A DNA stretch of 64,000 nucleotides from Cycas panzhihuaensis. Its lineage: Eukaryota > Cycadophyta. A program made the translations under genes and the position numbers. The notes under the pieces were generated by a model. The model was not told the origin of the DNA. It made no database searches and worked only from the letters and a program-made list of their open reading frames with translations. Shown here one piece after another: positions 34,401 through 45,744 of the stretch. The DNA lies in assembly GCA_023213395.1 (NCBI GenBank), contig CM041465.1, forward strand, positions 195,803,741-195,867,740, read 5' to 3'. How positions within the stretch are numbered: the first letter of the stretch is position 1; each line of letters starts with the position of its first letter.

Positions 34401-35518
34401 AATAGGACCGAAAGCTTAAAAATCCCTGGGTTGCTCCAGCCACTACATATACGAGAATAAAAGTGGAAAGAGATCTCAATGGACTTCATCATAGGGTTAC
34501 CAAAATCTAAAGGGAAAGATGCCATTTTTGTGGTAGTCGATCGTCTAACCAAATATGCACACTTTAGAGGAATGCAAGTGTTGACTAAAGCTACTCAAAT
34601 AGCAAATATATTTATAAAAGAAATATGTTATCTCCATGGTTTCTCAAAAATAATTGTCAGTAACAAAGATCCGAAAATCACAAGTAATTTCTAACAAGAA
34701 ATTATTCAAAATGGCAAGTACAAAACTAAACATAAGGGTGTATCACCCTCTGACAGACGGACAAACAGAAGTTGTCACTAAATGTTTGGAAGGCTATCTA
34801 CGGAATTTTACTTCTGACAAAGAATATCAATGGCATAAATGGCTCCGTTTAGCCAAATGTTGGTGATGTTAGTACAATACTACCTACCATACCACAACAA
34901 AGATGACACCATTCCAAGCTCTTTATGGTTTTGAACCACCCTCCATTGTAACATGGTTGAAAACCTCCAAAGTCCAAGTCGTATAAGAGCAGCAAGAGCA
35001 AATGCAACAAACACTTGAGCTTTTAAGAAATAGTCTAAACATTGCCCATAACAAGATGAAACAACAAGCAGACCTCCACAAAACAAAACGATCATTTAGG
35101 CCAAGAGATTGGGTTTTTCTTCAACTTCAAACCCATAAGCAAACAACCTTAAAACATTCTGCTTAACACAAATTACAACCGAATTTTCTTGGGTCATACA
35201 AAGTAGTAGCCAAAATATGAGAGGTAGCTCATCAACTAGAATTACCTCCTATAAGTCGCATCCATAACACACTTCACGTCTCCCATCTCAAACAAAATCT
35301 CAGAAAAGATACAATGCCTCAGACAGATTTACCCATATTAGATGAAGAAGGCAAGCTCACAATTGAACTAGAAGGTGTCATACAGGTACATACCAGGAGG
35401 CTTCGTTGAAGATAAATCAAAGAATATCTCATTAAATGGAAAGCGTATGTCAGCAGCAATGCAACCTGGCAGTCTGAAGAGCGTATGCAACAATAGTCCA
35501 AGTTAGCCATGCTTTAAG
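31440..35518 (+). pseudogene. Gypsy-3: chromodomain Ty3/Gypsy gag-pol, strongly decayed
   Basis: Gag is present from FDPEKSRDILNWILQMEIYF (31500) through WNTDYFSQLTRLQQIG (31730). The knuckle CFHCGGNRNPSHIC lies near 32127 and protease ILVLVDSESTHNF near 32395. RT about 32680-33520 has FFYDILIYSR (33260), in which the first catalytic Asp is Tyr. RNase H follows at 33590-34115, integrase 34230-35060 (MDFIIGLPKS at 34479, QTEVVTKCLEGYL at 34770) and a chromodomain at 35400-35515. About a dozen stops and several indels break it. There is no 5' LTR. Confidence 0.9.
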
Positions 35519-35532
35519 GGCAAAGCATGTTT

Positions 35533-36081
35533 TTAAGGGGAGGGAGTTGTAGCATTCTAAACACATTGGACGGTTGTTCAATTGACCTTCCATAAAAGCA
35601 AAAAAATCTACCTATATATATATATTCTTTTCCTATTTTGAAGAGTATTCTAGCTGATTTCTAATCTTCTTTTAGGTGAGTTTCTGCCTCTTTCTAGCCG
35701 ACTTCTATTAAGGGTCATCTGGCCACCTATATAAGGAATATCTTGAACCTCTTTTGGGCATCATTCACTAAATATTAGACTACCATATTCTCTACCTTTT
35801 TGGACTATTTTGTGGAGGGATCCATTCTCAATTGTGTGTGCGAGAGCTTCTAGTCACATTGTACTTATTCAATTTATGCTCTGTTTTTTGTCATCTATCT
35901 TTCATGTGAAAGCAGTGTTCCTATAAGTTTATATTATTGTTTATTGTTGCAATTTCAGTAAGATTATACTATCATATAATTGTTGCAATTTGTACCTTGC
36001 AAGTGTATATTGTGTGTATTTAGCCATTTTGGGGGCAATTATTTAAAATTTTATCTAGAATAAATCAGTAAGCTTACTACA
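35533..36081 (+). mobile_element. Gypsy-3 polypurine tract and 3' LTR
   Basis: AAGGGGAGGGAGT precedes TGTAGCATTC at 35548. The LTR likely ends ..CTTACTACA at 36081 (534 bp), close to the 519-bp Gypsy-1 LTR, which also starts TGTAGCATTC. An (TA)n TATA-like run lies near 35612. Confidence 0.8.
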
Positions 36082-37214
36082 CTTGCATCCTTGTTTCTTG
36101 TATGATGTCCCAAACCAGACTCACAAGCTACTCCATACCAGTTCTCCACTCCTAATCTTCTCTGAAAAGCCATCCACAAATTACAAACCAATAAGAAACA
36201 CTGCAAGCCAATAATTTGAATTCCCTAAGCATGGAAAAATTCCACTTGCTTTTCCCATTGTTGAGCTAGTTAATGAAGTGGTGTATTCAGGCTTTCCTCC
36301 ATCCTAGACCGCCATATTATTCATCATATTTATAAAATAGGCAATGTATCTGATATAGAAAACTACGTGATTGTTATAATAAGCTACCTCCTACCCAAAT
36401 TTTACACCACATGATGAGCTTTATGACTCAGTTACAGTCGTATAACATATGGTGGTCACACATGGCCCCATTACAATTGTTATGCATAAGTTGCTCAATC
36501 ACAATTGTAGAACATATGATATTTTGTTGCAATCATAAAATGCAACGCACCCACTAACCACCATGACCTATGACCTATCTCTACCCAATCCTGACTAGAA
36601 ACACACAACAATTACAAGAACAAGAAGCAAATATGAAATCGGCTAGCTCTTCGATCTCTTCCGTGTTAACTACTTCATTTTTTTTAACCAGATGAGGAGA
36701 TCATGTAAGACACTGGAAAATCATTGCAAAAATGTCTTAAGAAGAATACTTATACGCCAAGTATTTGTAAGTTTGTTTCAATACTAATAATATTACAAAC
36801 TATATTACATTTTTTCCCCTCACTACAAAGGCCCTCCATAATTGTACACCCCTCTCCTTATTTGTATGCCCCTCTTCTATAAAGCCTATCATTGAAGTAT
36901 TCTGCTTCATTACTCAACTCCTAGCAATTTGCATAAACCCCTCTAGAGAGTTCATATCAATCGATATTAGAGCCATGGATCGAAGCCTCAAAAAATTTTG
37001 GACATTTTCTTATACTTACTATTCGTTTTCAGCATATCGAGAAATCCTACAGAATGAGTCCCTCCATCTAATGAATAAAAATTCACAACTTATATTCCAA
37101 CCAACCACTTTATTACTACTACCCCAAGAGCTTCGAGACCAAAAAATAGTAAACTAGACTTTCTAAGCCAACGTGACAATATGTTTTCGCAAGTGTTAGC
37201 TCAACAAGTAGCCC
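36082..37214. other. Intron sequence with a possible Copia 5' end
   Basis: Mostly unrecognised. At 36962-36973 CGATATTAGAGC resembles the TGGTATCAGAGC primer site and lies after a TATA-like CTATAAAG (36876) and before a 60-residue frame starting at 36975. This may be the end of a Copia LTR and gag start, but no partner was found. Confidence 0.35.
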
Positions 37215-38202
37215 ATAATGTTTAATCTTTTATCCCTTAACCCAATTTTCTTTCTAATGTAGAAGAATTTATCCTTCCCCAATGGCTTACTAAAGATGTT
37301 TGTTGGTTCCTCCTCATTGGGACAATAGATCAAATCTATCTCCTTGTTTTGCACATTTTCTTGAATGAAGTGGTGGAGAGCCTCTATATGCTTGGTTCTA
37401 GCATGAAAGACAAGCTTCTTGTTGAGCTTGATGCCACTCTAATTATCATGGAAGAATGTTTTAAGCTCTTGTTAAGTCTACCTAAGTTCATCTAGATGTT
37501 TTCGGAGCCATATGGCTTCATAGGTGATATTGATTGTTGCTTTATATTCGACTTCAATGGATAATAAGGTTATTGTCCGTTGTATCTTGCTACACTAGGA
37601 AATCATTCCTAAACTATAAGACACAATATCTAGAAGTGGATTCACTATCATTAGCTACTACCTCCCAGTCTAAGTCAGTGAATTCCACTAGCTCAAGCTT
37701 TTCATTACTTGAATATTCTATTCCAAGATTGATTTGTTCCCTTCACATATCTCAAAATCCATTTTCCAGCCTGCCAATTGGATTTCTTGGATGTTACCAT
37801 GAATCTAGAGATTATGCCTACTACAAAGACAGGATATGGTCATGTCGTAGTCAAGTATAGCAGGCTACCACTTAATTTCTTGTAAAAGGTTGCATCCACT
37901 AACTTCCCTCCTCCATCAACAATAATTTCGTTTCCAGCTTCCATTAGAATAGTTGTCAATTTGCACTCTAACATGTTGAATTCTTGTAAATTTTTCTTTG
38001 CATAGTTTAGCTGGGACAAGAATATGCTCATTGCCTTTTGACCAACTTCCACCCCAAATAACAAAGTAGAAGACCGATGTCTACCATCTCAAAGGAATCA
38101 CTCAACATCATTTTGGTGGACTGAATGTTTTGTTCATCACTTTCTATGAGAATGAGATCATTCACATATAGAACAAGTATGGTGATTATGTTCCCCTTAG
38201 TT

Positions 38203-38400
38203 TGATGTATAGGCTAGTCGAGCTATCAAACTATACATCAGGTCGCTATGGCGAAAGCAACACGCTGGGATTCGGTCAACACTTAAAGTTCTACCGCTGC
38301 AAGCTACCAGCTAGCTATTCCCCAGCTTTTTGGAAGTGTCTGCCTTCCCTTCGCTATGCTCAGGAAAGGGTTCATAATAAGGGGGATAAGGGATTTTCTC
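38203..38400. other. GC-richer insert of foreign appearance inside Copia-5 RT
   Basis: Between two collinear RT pieces lies about 170-190 bp with visibly higher GC than its surroundings and no similarity to any element here. A 10-base inverted repeat, TGATGTATAG/CTATACATCA, marks its left edge (38203-38212 and 38231-38240). Its texture resembles plant organelle DNA, but I cannot identify a gene in it. Confidence 0.5.
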
Positions 38401-38638
38401 AAGAACAAGTGTTTTGAATAGAGCTTTTACTATTTTGAAGATACATTCTCAAAATAGCCCCCCTCCTTCTTATCTGAGATGATGATCAATTTTGCATTCC
38501 ATGATTGTGGGGCTTCCTTTAGCCCACACAAGACTTTCTTGAGTTCGCAGATGAGGTGCTCCTGTCTCTTTTTAGCATATCTTAGAGGTTGTTCTATGTA
38601 TACTACTTCTTCAAAATCTCTATTCAGAAAGCCACTTT

Positions 38639-39213
38639 TGTTGAAGATAGCATTCAACCTTCACACCAATTGATGATGAACACAACCCTTAGAATCTAAT
38701 GAAGAGGAAGTTTGCTAGCATAAGGAGATGATTAGCATCTACAATAAGCAACTAAGAACATGAGCACCTAAGCAAGCATGAAGCAAATGAACTCAAGCAC
38801 AAGAAAAACATAAAATATAGAGGAGCAAGAATTTGTCCTTACTCCAAAATAAGCAACATTGACTTGGATTCAAACTAGCAGCATAACAGTACAATACTCA
38901 CTCACATATTTGATACATGAGATTTGACCTCCTTATATAGAAGTGAAGGAGGACCTTGGACAACTAGATGTTTGACAAGTGTCAAACATCAAAGCTATGC
39001 CCTTTGCATGTGGGACAAGTGTCCCTTGGGCTCTCTTTGTGAGCAATAGTACATGAGGGTACATTGAACCTTAAGTCACAACATTATGTCACTAGAAAGA
39101 ATGTGGATGTGTACTTTATCACATTAGGTGATAAGTCACCCTTACATAAAGTTACATAAAGTACATTAGTTTTACAATATAGAATATAACACTTAGGCAT
39201 AAAGGTCTTAACA
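38639..39213 (-). mobile_element. Solo LTR (Copia-2 family) inside Copia-5
   Basis: On the minus strand a 575-bp segment starts TGTTAAGACC (39213) and ends ..CTTCAACA (38639). It resembles the LTR at 20642-21211 in length, ends and internal blocks (GTGTCAAACAT, ATGTGTACTTTATCACATTA type). Reverse transcriptase codons continue on both sides, and both junctions are A-rich. No internal sequence accompanies it, so it is a recombined solo LTR. Confidence 0.75.
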
Positions 39214-39465
39214 TTTTTTGCATCCATCTGGTATACTTTCCATCCCTATTGTGCTACTATTCCCAAAATTGTCCTCATGGTGATCATCTTGGCTACAAGG
39301 GTAGAGGTTTCTTCATAATCTAGTCCTTTCATCTAAGTGAAGCACTTAGCCACCAATCGGGCTTTGTACCTCTCAATTGATTTGTCTAATTTCTCCTTAA
39401 CTTTGTACATCCATTTACAACCTATGATAGGTCTGTCTTGAGAATGACTAGTATCCAACTCAGCA

Positions 39466-39790
39466 ACATAATGTTACACATATCTCTGACTATATCACAC
39501 AAGAGAAGATGGTCTCTATATATAAGTGAGAGGGCTCCCCTTAGGTGTGCAGAATGATCAACAAGTGGTGATCATGCATACAAAGACATTGCATGTTTGA
39601 CAAGCATAAAACATACATGCATATCTGCAAATATGCACAAAAAGGGGAAGAAGGTCTTTGACACTTAAGTTACAACATGATACAACACTAGAAAAGTGTG
39701 GGTGTGTATTTTACACATTAAGTCTAAAGTATTAAACTTAATACATAACTTAACAATAGAACATAAAGGTTCTAACATCCCCCTTTAATG
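39466..39790 (-). mobile_element. Copia-B polypurine tract and truncated 3' LTR
   Basis: On the minus strand ATTAAAGGGGGA (39789-39778) precedes TGTTAGAACCTTTATG at 39777. The LTR has a TATA-like CTTATATATAG near 39520 and stops near 39466, where Copia-5 RT begins. Its start matches that of the Copia-4 LTR at 45751. Confidence 0.7.
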
Positions 39791-40582
39791 TTTAAATTGT
39801 TAAGTCTTACACCAAGGCCATTTCTAAAATATTCAAATTTTTCTATATCAAGTGATTTGGTAAAGATGTCTACTAATTGTTGATTAGTTGACCTATATAT
39901 GAGATCAATCTCATCGTTCTGCACATGCTCCCTAACAAAATGGTGATGGACCTCAATGTGCTTGGTTCTTGCATGAAAGAATGGATTCTTAGTCATCCTG
40001 AGTACACTAAATATCACAGTATAACCCAATATGATGTATTTGCTCAAGTCAAAGCTCACTAAGAATCCTCCTAAACCATATAGTTTCGCACATTGCACTA
40101 ACCGCAACCTTGTATTCTACTTTCGTGGAGGAGAGAGTTACATTTGGTTGCTTCTTGCAACTCCATGAAATAATAACTGACCCAAGATTTAAAGCAATAA
40201 CCTGAGGTAGATCTTCGTCTATCCTAGCAACTAGCCCAATCAGATTCTAAGAACCCCTCCAGTGTGAAGCCTTCATTATGTGTGTATTGTAAACCATGCT
40301 ACAATGTGCCTTTCAAATATTTGAGTACACATTTTACAGCATTCCAATGTCTCTGATTGGGTTGAGATGTGTACCAAGAACAAATTCCAACTACATAAGA
40401 TATATCATGTCTAGTGTTAGTCAAATAAATGAGATTACCCACTAGTTGTCTATGAAGAGTGGAATCAACTAATTTCGCATCCTAATCAAGTGAAAGTTTA
40501 ATGCCAATCTCCACCAGTGTAGGTACAAGTTTGCAATCCTCCATTCAAAATCGCCACAAAATATCCCAAGTGTATTGTCTTA
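39781..40582 (-). pseudogene. Copia-B: end of RT and RNase H
   Basis: Minus strand: TWDILWRF*MEDCK (40580-40540), LVGNLIYLTNTRHDIS (about 40450), YLKGTL and the degraded EGFLESDWASC, then an open frame 40107-39772 with TKHIEVHHHFVREHVQND and LVDIFTKSLDIEKFEYF, the typical Copia C-terminus. The close match in order and wording to Copia-2 and Copia-4 shows one lineage. Everything upstream of the RT thumb is missing; the sequence is cut at about 40582. Confidence 0.88.
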
Positions 40583-40963
40583 GGCATCACATGCCAAATA
40601 AAATTAGGATGAACCCAATTATAAAACTTACAAAATGAGATGGGGTCTCCCCTATTTATAGGTGCCAATATGGCTTCCTATTAAAAAACAAGCTTCAATA
40701 ATAATATTAATAATAAAATACCAACTTTCTAATATAGAAATTGACTTCCTAATCTAAAAATCGACTTCATATTAATTTGAAAATACCAACTCCTTAATAA
40801 AACTAACTTTTAATAAATACCAACTTCTCCTTAATAGATTAGGATCAACAATGACCGACCGTGCTAGTATATTGGTCAGAAATTGAGACTCACCCACTAC
40901 ATAGAAATGTTCGATGACACACGGCTAGCTCTTCTGTTGTATCCGTGATCCATCCATGGAGTC
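40583..40963. other. Short spacer, nothing recognised
   Basis: AT-rich sequence, with short repeated words such as AATACCAACT(T/C). It ends in GAGTC immediately before the next LTR. Confidence 0.5.
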
Positions 40964-41794
40964 TGTTGGGGTATATTTTGGATCATATGGCTGTTGGAAG
41001 ACCAAAGGTAGGCTAGATAACCCTGGATGTGCAGGTACGGACCGTAAGGAGGTACGCACAAGGCAAAACAGTGGAAAACCAAAGATTCGTGCACGTATGA
41101 TAGGTGCGCACCGAACGGCACGCAATACGTATACGTACCATCGGCGTAACGAAAATAGGCGAAGCGTACGCATGACAATACGAGACCGGGGAGCACGGGA
41201 GTTGCTGCACGACGACGCATTTTACGCACGGACAGATTAAGGCATTGGTTAAGGTGTAACCAATGATTAATGAAAAGGTACGCTTGATCGAGGGGAATGC
41301 TTATGACAAAGTCATAACCCTTCAGCCAAAAAGGTACGAAGAGGCACATTTAAGGAAGCCCGCAAGGACCATTCGGTTAGGGTGAGAGCCGAATATTCGT
41401 GTGGTACGCAATGGTGCGGATGCCAGTACGTATGACAGCCAATTAGAGCCGTGTATAATGATGAGTACCACCTGGGCACGCATGTAATGTGTGTATGCTC
41501 TTTGGAATGCACAAGAATGCATTCCAGCCCTCTGTGTAATCAAACTTATTGCTTAATGGAAAGAAGAGTTACGCAGAATTGATATTGTATGTGTTATATG
41601 GCTGAATGTGTACTGAATTTTGTGTTATTGCATGATTATTCTATGTGGTATGAAGTTAAGAAGGAGTATGTGTACTTTCTGTGATGATATGTTGACTGTA
41701 TCCTTAACTAGAGTATAATCTGTGCAATTGACAAGTGTGTTTATCTCATAAGTGTAATAAGATAATCTCCCAAGTCAACATTGGTTCCGTTGCC
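40964..41794 (+). mobile_element. Gypsy 5' LTR with tRNA-Asp-like primer site
   Basis: TGTTGGGG (40964) to AAGTCAACA (41780), 817 bp, then TGGTTCCGTTGCC at 41782-41794. LTR ends, primer site and following leader match those at 57169-58062. The primer site resembles the tRNA-Asp type (TGGCGCCGTTGCC) used by Athila/Tat Gypsy elements. The LTR contains many TACG-rich words (GTACGGACCGTA, GGTACGCACAAGG). Confidence 0.88.
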
Positions 41795-41920
41795 TGCGTC
41801 CATTGAGGAGGGACAGGGCCCAGAAGTCTCAAAAAGAGGAATGTGTAAAGGGCAGAGGACCACCGGTCCATCGTGATGGCGGTGTCAGAACTAAGCCTCC
41901 GATGCCTGTGGGACCTTCCA

Positions 41921-42859
41921 ATGCCACCAAAAAGGCCTTCAAGGACAGAGGAGCCTCAAAAGGATACTTCACCAAAGGGGAAAGAAACCAGTAGACAAAG
42001 AGCATTACGTTGGGCAAAGGAGTCAAAATTAAGGAGGGCGAGGAGATTAAGTTCGCAAAACAACGAGACTAGAGGGCAATACGTTGAAGAAGCTGAGGCA
42101 GGTGGAGCCCAGACACCTCAGAAGGAGAATGAGGAGAATGATGGCGAACGAATGGTATTAACACCAGCCCCAATTAAGGATGATTTGTTTAGCCCAGAAT
42201 GGGAACAAAAACCAAAAATAAGGAAGGAACATAAGGATACCCTAAGGGAAGAGGAGAGTATACCGGAGGAGCACACCTCGAAGGACCTAAGTGATAACGA
42301 AAAGAGGGCAGAGGAAGGTCCCTCGGCATATTGGGAAAACAAATTAACAAGGCAGCTTTTTGAGGATTTGACAGACAAAGAGTCTAATCAATCATTCGTA
42401 ACAATACAAGTGCCAAGTGTGTTGAAACCTATACACCTGAAAACACCTTTTCAGAATCCATTATTCGGAAAAGATAATATCGCTGGAAGTACTCCAAACA
42501 CACCCCCAGAAGGGAAGGGTGAAGAAGAAGAGACAAAATCTGTAGCTCAAGGCCACACAACTCAACATGATCCAAAGGACATGACCTTTTTTGCATATAG
42601 TGGCAGTGATAATGATAATATATGGATCATTGACTCTGGTGCATCACGTCGCATGACAGGTGATGCAAACATATTATCAAATTTTCAAGAATGTAAGGGA
42701 GAAACAGTGACATTTGGGGACAATGCCACTGTAGAAAGATCGGGTGTAGGTCAAATTGCACCTCATAATCAACATTTTGCATTTCCTAATGGGAATGTTT
42801 TCTTAGATCTTGGAATGCCCAAAACTTTACTCTCTATTAGTCAGCTTGATAAGCAGTAG
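41921..42859 (+). CDS. Chimeric ORF: Gypsy gag N-terminus fused to Copia protease
   Basis: The ATG at 41921 (MPPKRPSRTEEPQKD) is chosen because the same start occurs at 58193 in the related element; the frame is also open a little upstream. About 200 charged residues include VLTPAPIKDDLFSP and EEGPSAYWENKLTR, both matched at 58418-58610. Homology to that family fades near 42525. From about 42585 the same open frame reads MTFFAYSGSDNDNIWIIDSG and on to LLSISQLDKQ, a Copia aspartic protease with an intact D-S-G site. The ORF therefore joins two superfamilies without a stop. Whether it is ever translated is unknown; downstream Copia pol is broken. Confidence 0.8.
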   Translation: MPPKRPSRTEEPQKDTSPKGKETSRQRALRWAKESKLRRARRLSSQNNETRGQYVEEAEAGGAQTPQKENEENDGERMVLTPAPIKDDLFSPEWEQKPKIRKEHKDTLREEESIPEEHTSKDLSDNEKRAEEGPSAYWENKLTRQLFEDLTDKESNQSFVTIQVPSVLKPIHLKTPFQNPLFGKDNIAGSTPNTPPEGKGEEEETKSVAQGHTTQHDPKDMTFFAYSGSDNDNIWIIDSGASRRMTGDANILSNFQECKGETVTFGDNATVERSGVGQIAPHNQHFAFPNGNVFLDLGMPKTLLSISQLDKQ

Positions 42860-45744
42860 ATAAGAGTGTTGTTCAAAGACAAAAAATGTGTAATTAGGAA
42901 CAAAGAGGACCAAATAGTTGCAATCAGTCATGAAGATCATGGCCTCTACAAATTAGATACGACATCTAGATCATCTCATGCATATGTCTCCCATTCTGTA
43001 AACAAGACTCAACTCTAGCATGCACGACTTGGACATCTTAACTTTGACAGCATCAGGTAGATGTTCAGACAAAACTTGGTTTATGGCTTACCCAAAATCT
43101 CTGGGTATAATTGCCTTTGTGAATCATGCCTTATGGGGAAGCAGCATTGCAAACCTTTTGAGAAAGGTAAAGCCTGGAGAGCACAGCATCCATTACAACT
43201 TGTACATTTTGACATTTGTGGTCCCATGACCACTCAGTCTCATGGAGGATCATCATTGTTCATGACATTCATTGATGATTACTCCCATAAAGTGTGGGTC
43301 TATTTTCTCAAGCATAAGTCAGAAGCTTTGAACAAGTTTAAAGAATTCAAACTTGTAGTCGAAAATGAATCAGGCATGCACATCAAAATACTCAGATCAG
43401 ATAATGGTGGTGAGTATATGTCCAGGGACTTCAATCAATTCTGTATTCAAAATGGCATCAAACGCCAATTTTCTGCCCCTTATACACCGCAGCAAAATGT
43501 TGTGGCTAAAAGGATGAACAAAACCCTGGTTAGTAGAGCAAAAGCCATGATGCATGCTAAAGGTCTCTCATTAGTATATTGGCCAGAAGCACTTCTCACT
43601 GTTGCGTATCTGTCAAACCGCAGCTTGACTTCTGCACTTTCGGGCATGACACCCGACAAGGCCTGGGCGGCGAAACCTCTGATCGATCACTTACGAACTT
43701 TTGGATGCACGGCCTAGATGAATATTCCTGATGAGCAAAGATGGAAATTTGATGACAAAAGTCTCAAATGCATCTTTGTTGGATATGCTCCTTGCAGCAA
43801 AGCATATGGGTTGTTTAATCCCATTACTAAAAAGATGCATACTTCATGAGATGTCGTCTTTGCAGAAGACAATCAGGAGATCGACATCAATTCTCTTCCT
43901 CTCTCCCTAGATAAAGGCACAGGAATTATTGAAGAATCTGTCCCTTCAACTTCATCAACTCCTTGTTCTTCATCTGCACCTGTCGCTATCTTCCTTAGTT
44001 TCTTCATCGTGTCCTTCTTCTTCTTCTTCAGAGGTTCAGCAATCATCTCCCTCATAGGACCGTGAAGCCACATCGATGAAGAAGCTACCAAAATGGTACA
44101 TGCAAACTATAGCAGATTCACAAATTGTTGAAGGCAAGCATCCATCCAAAATGCGGCCATCAGCCACTGTCAATTACGCACTTATGGCTGAAGCGCTTAC
44201 TGCTTCTAAGTCTTCCACTTTTGAGGAGGCATGTACTGACAAAAAGTGGCAGGCTGCCATGGATGACGAGATCCACTCCATCTATCAAAATGACACATGG
44301 GACTTGGTTGAATTACCACCTGGCAAACAAGCCATTAGTTGTAAGTGGAACTACAAAATCAAGTATAAGTCTGATGGTACTATTGAGCGACATAAGGCTC
44401 GACTCATTGCCAAAGGTTTCAAACAGCCAGAAGGCATCGACTACACTGAGACATTTGCACCAGTGGCCAATATGAATACCATCAAAATTGTTATGGCCTT
44501 AGCTACACAATGTAAGTGGCCATTGTATCAGATGGATGTCAAAAGCGTCTTTCTCAACGACGATTTGACTAAGGAGGTCTGCCTGGAACAATCTCCTAGA
44601 TATATTTTTGTCGGCAATGAACATCTTGTCTGTCGCCTTAAAAAGGCCTTATATGGTCTAAAACAGGCGCCATGTGCATGGAAATCCAAGATCGATGATT
44701 ACTTTCTGCAGCACAACTTTCATCGATCCACATCTGATTCGAACCTGTACATTAAGGTTCAAAACCAGCATATCACACTTGTTGTTCTTTATGTTGATGA
44801 TTTGATTATCACAGACAATGATGCGGATCTAATTGAGTGTCTCCAAAGGGATTTGAAAAAAAGTTTTGAAATGACAGATCTCGAACTTCTTCACTATTTC
44901 CTTGGCATGGAAGTGTGGCAGCAGCCAAGTCACATTTTCATTTCCCAAGCCAAGTATACTTGGAATATTTTGCAGCGATTCGTAATGGAAGACTGCAAAC
45001 CTTCACCAACACCCATGGAGACGAGCACCAAATTGCCGATGAATGAAGAGGAAAACCCGTTGATTCCACCATTTTCAGGCAACTAGTGGGTAGTCTCATT
45101 TACTTGACTAACACTAGACCTGACATTTCATATGTGGTTGGAATATGTTCCAGATACATGATCATCCCCAATCAGCGACACTGGAATGCTGCAAAATGCA
45201 TCCTCAGATACCTCAAAGGTACTTTGCAGTATGATCTTCATTACACATGTAATAAGAACTTCACACTGGAAGGGTTCTCAGATTCAGATTGGGCTGGATG
45301 CTAAGATAGCCAAAATCCACCTCAGGTTATTGTTTCAACCTTGGGTCTGCCATTGTTTCATGGAGTTGCCAAAAACAACCAAATGTTACGCTTTCTTCCA
45401 CTGAAGCAGAGTACAAAGTTGTTGTCAGCACAACATGTAAAGTTATTTGGTTCAGACGAATTCTTGAAGAGCTTGGACTTGAGCAAACACTTCCAACGCC
45501 ATTGTATTGTGACAATCAGAGTGTTATCAAGATTGCCAAGAACTCGGTGTTTTATGCACGTACAAAGCATATTGAGGTCCATCACTATTTTATCAGAAAG
45601 CATGTGCAGCAAAGTGAAATTGACCTCGTCTACAAGCCAATCGATCAATAACTAGCCGACATCTTCACCAAACCACTTGGGAAAAAGAAGTTCGAGCATT
45701 TTAAAAGCGGCCTCGGTATTCGACTTAATGATGTATCCATTTAG
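42860..45744 (+). pseudogene. Copia-4: integrase, RT and RNase H
   Basis: After a stop at 42859 the Copia polyprotein continues. HARLGHLNFDS (43021) and CLCESCLMGKQ (43105) are the GAG-pre-integrase zinc region. The integrase core is open at 43061-43717, with FDICGP and LRSDNGGEY, but the third catalytic residue is Lys (VVAKRMNKTL near 43500). RT is open for 336 residues at 44076-45086, with CKWNYKIKYKSDGTIERHKA, LYVDDLIIT (44790) and LLHYFLGM. RNase H runs 45086-45740 with several frame breaks and ends in IFTKPLGKKKFEHF. Loss of the integrase Glu and the frame breaks indicate an inactive copy. Confidence 0.93.

Larger units (their letters stand above)
37215..39465 (-). pseudogene. Copia-5: RT and RNase H, split by two insertions
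   Basis: On the minus strand RT begins near 39465 (LDTSHSQDRPIIGCKWMYK) and runs to QMDA at 39225. It resumes past a solo LTR at about 38638 with FLNRDFEEVVYIEQP and KKVLCGLKEAPQSW. It is interrupted again at about 38400-38213 and resumes at ILVLYVNDL (Asp to Asn in YVDD) near 38170. RNase H continues to 37230 with FHARTKHIEALHHFIQE (about 37400) and ends in MGYLLS near a purine-rich AACATTATGGG. The 5' part, with gag, protease and integrase, is missing. Inactive. Confidence 0.85.

Noticed and set aside
36975-37157. 60-residue frame as a small gene
   Set aside because: It follows a primer-site-like motif and may be the start of a decayed gag; no independent support.
40897-41543. Minus-strand frames of up to 150 residues
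   Set aside because: They lie within the LTR of the Gypsy family and are not maintained in the LTRs at 57169 and 62200 in a comparable form.
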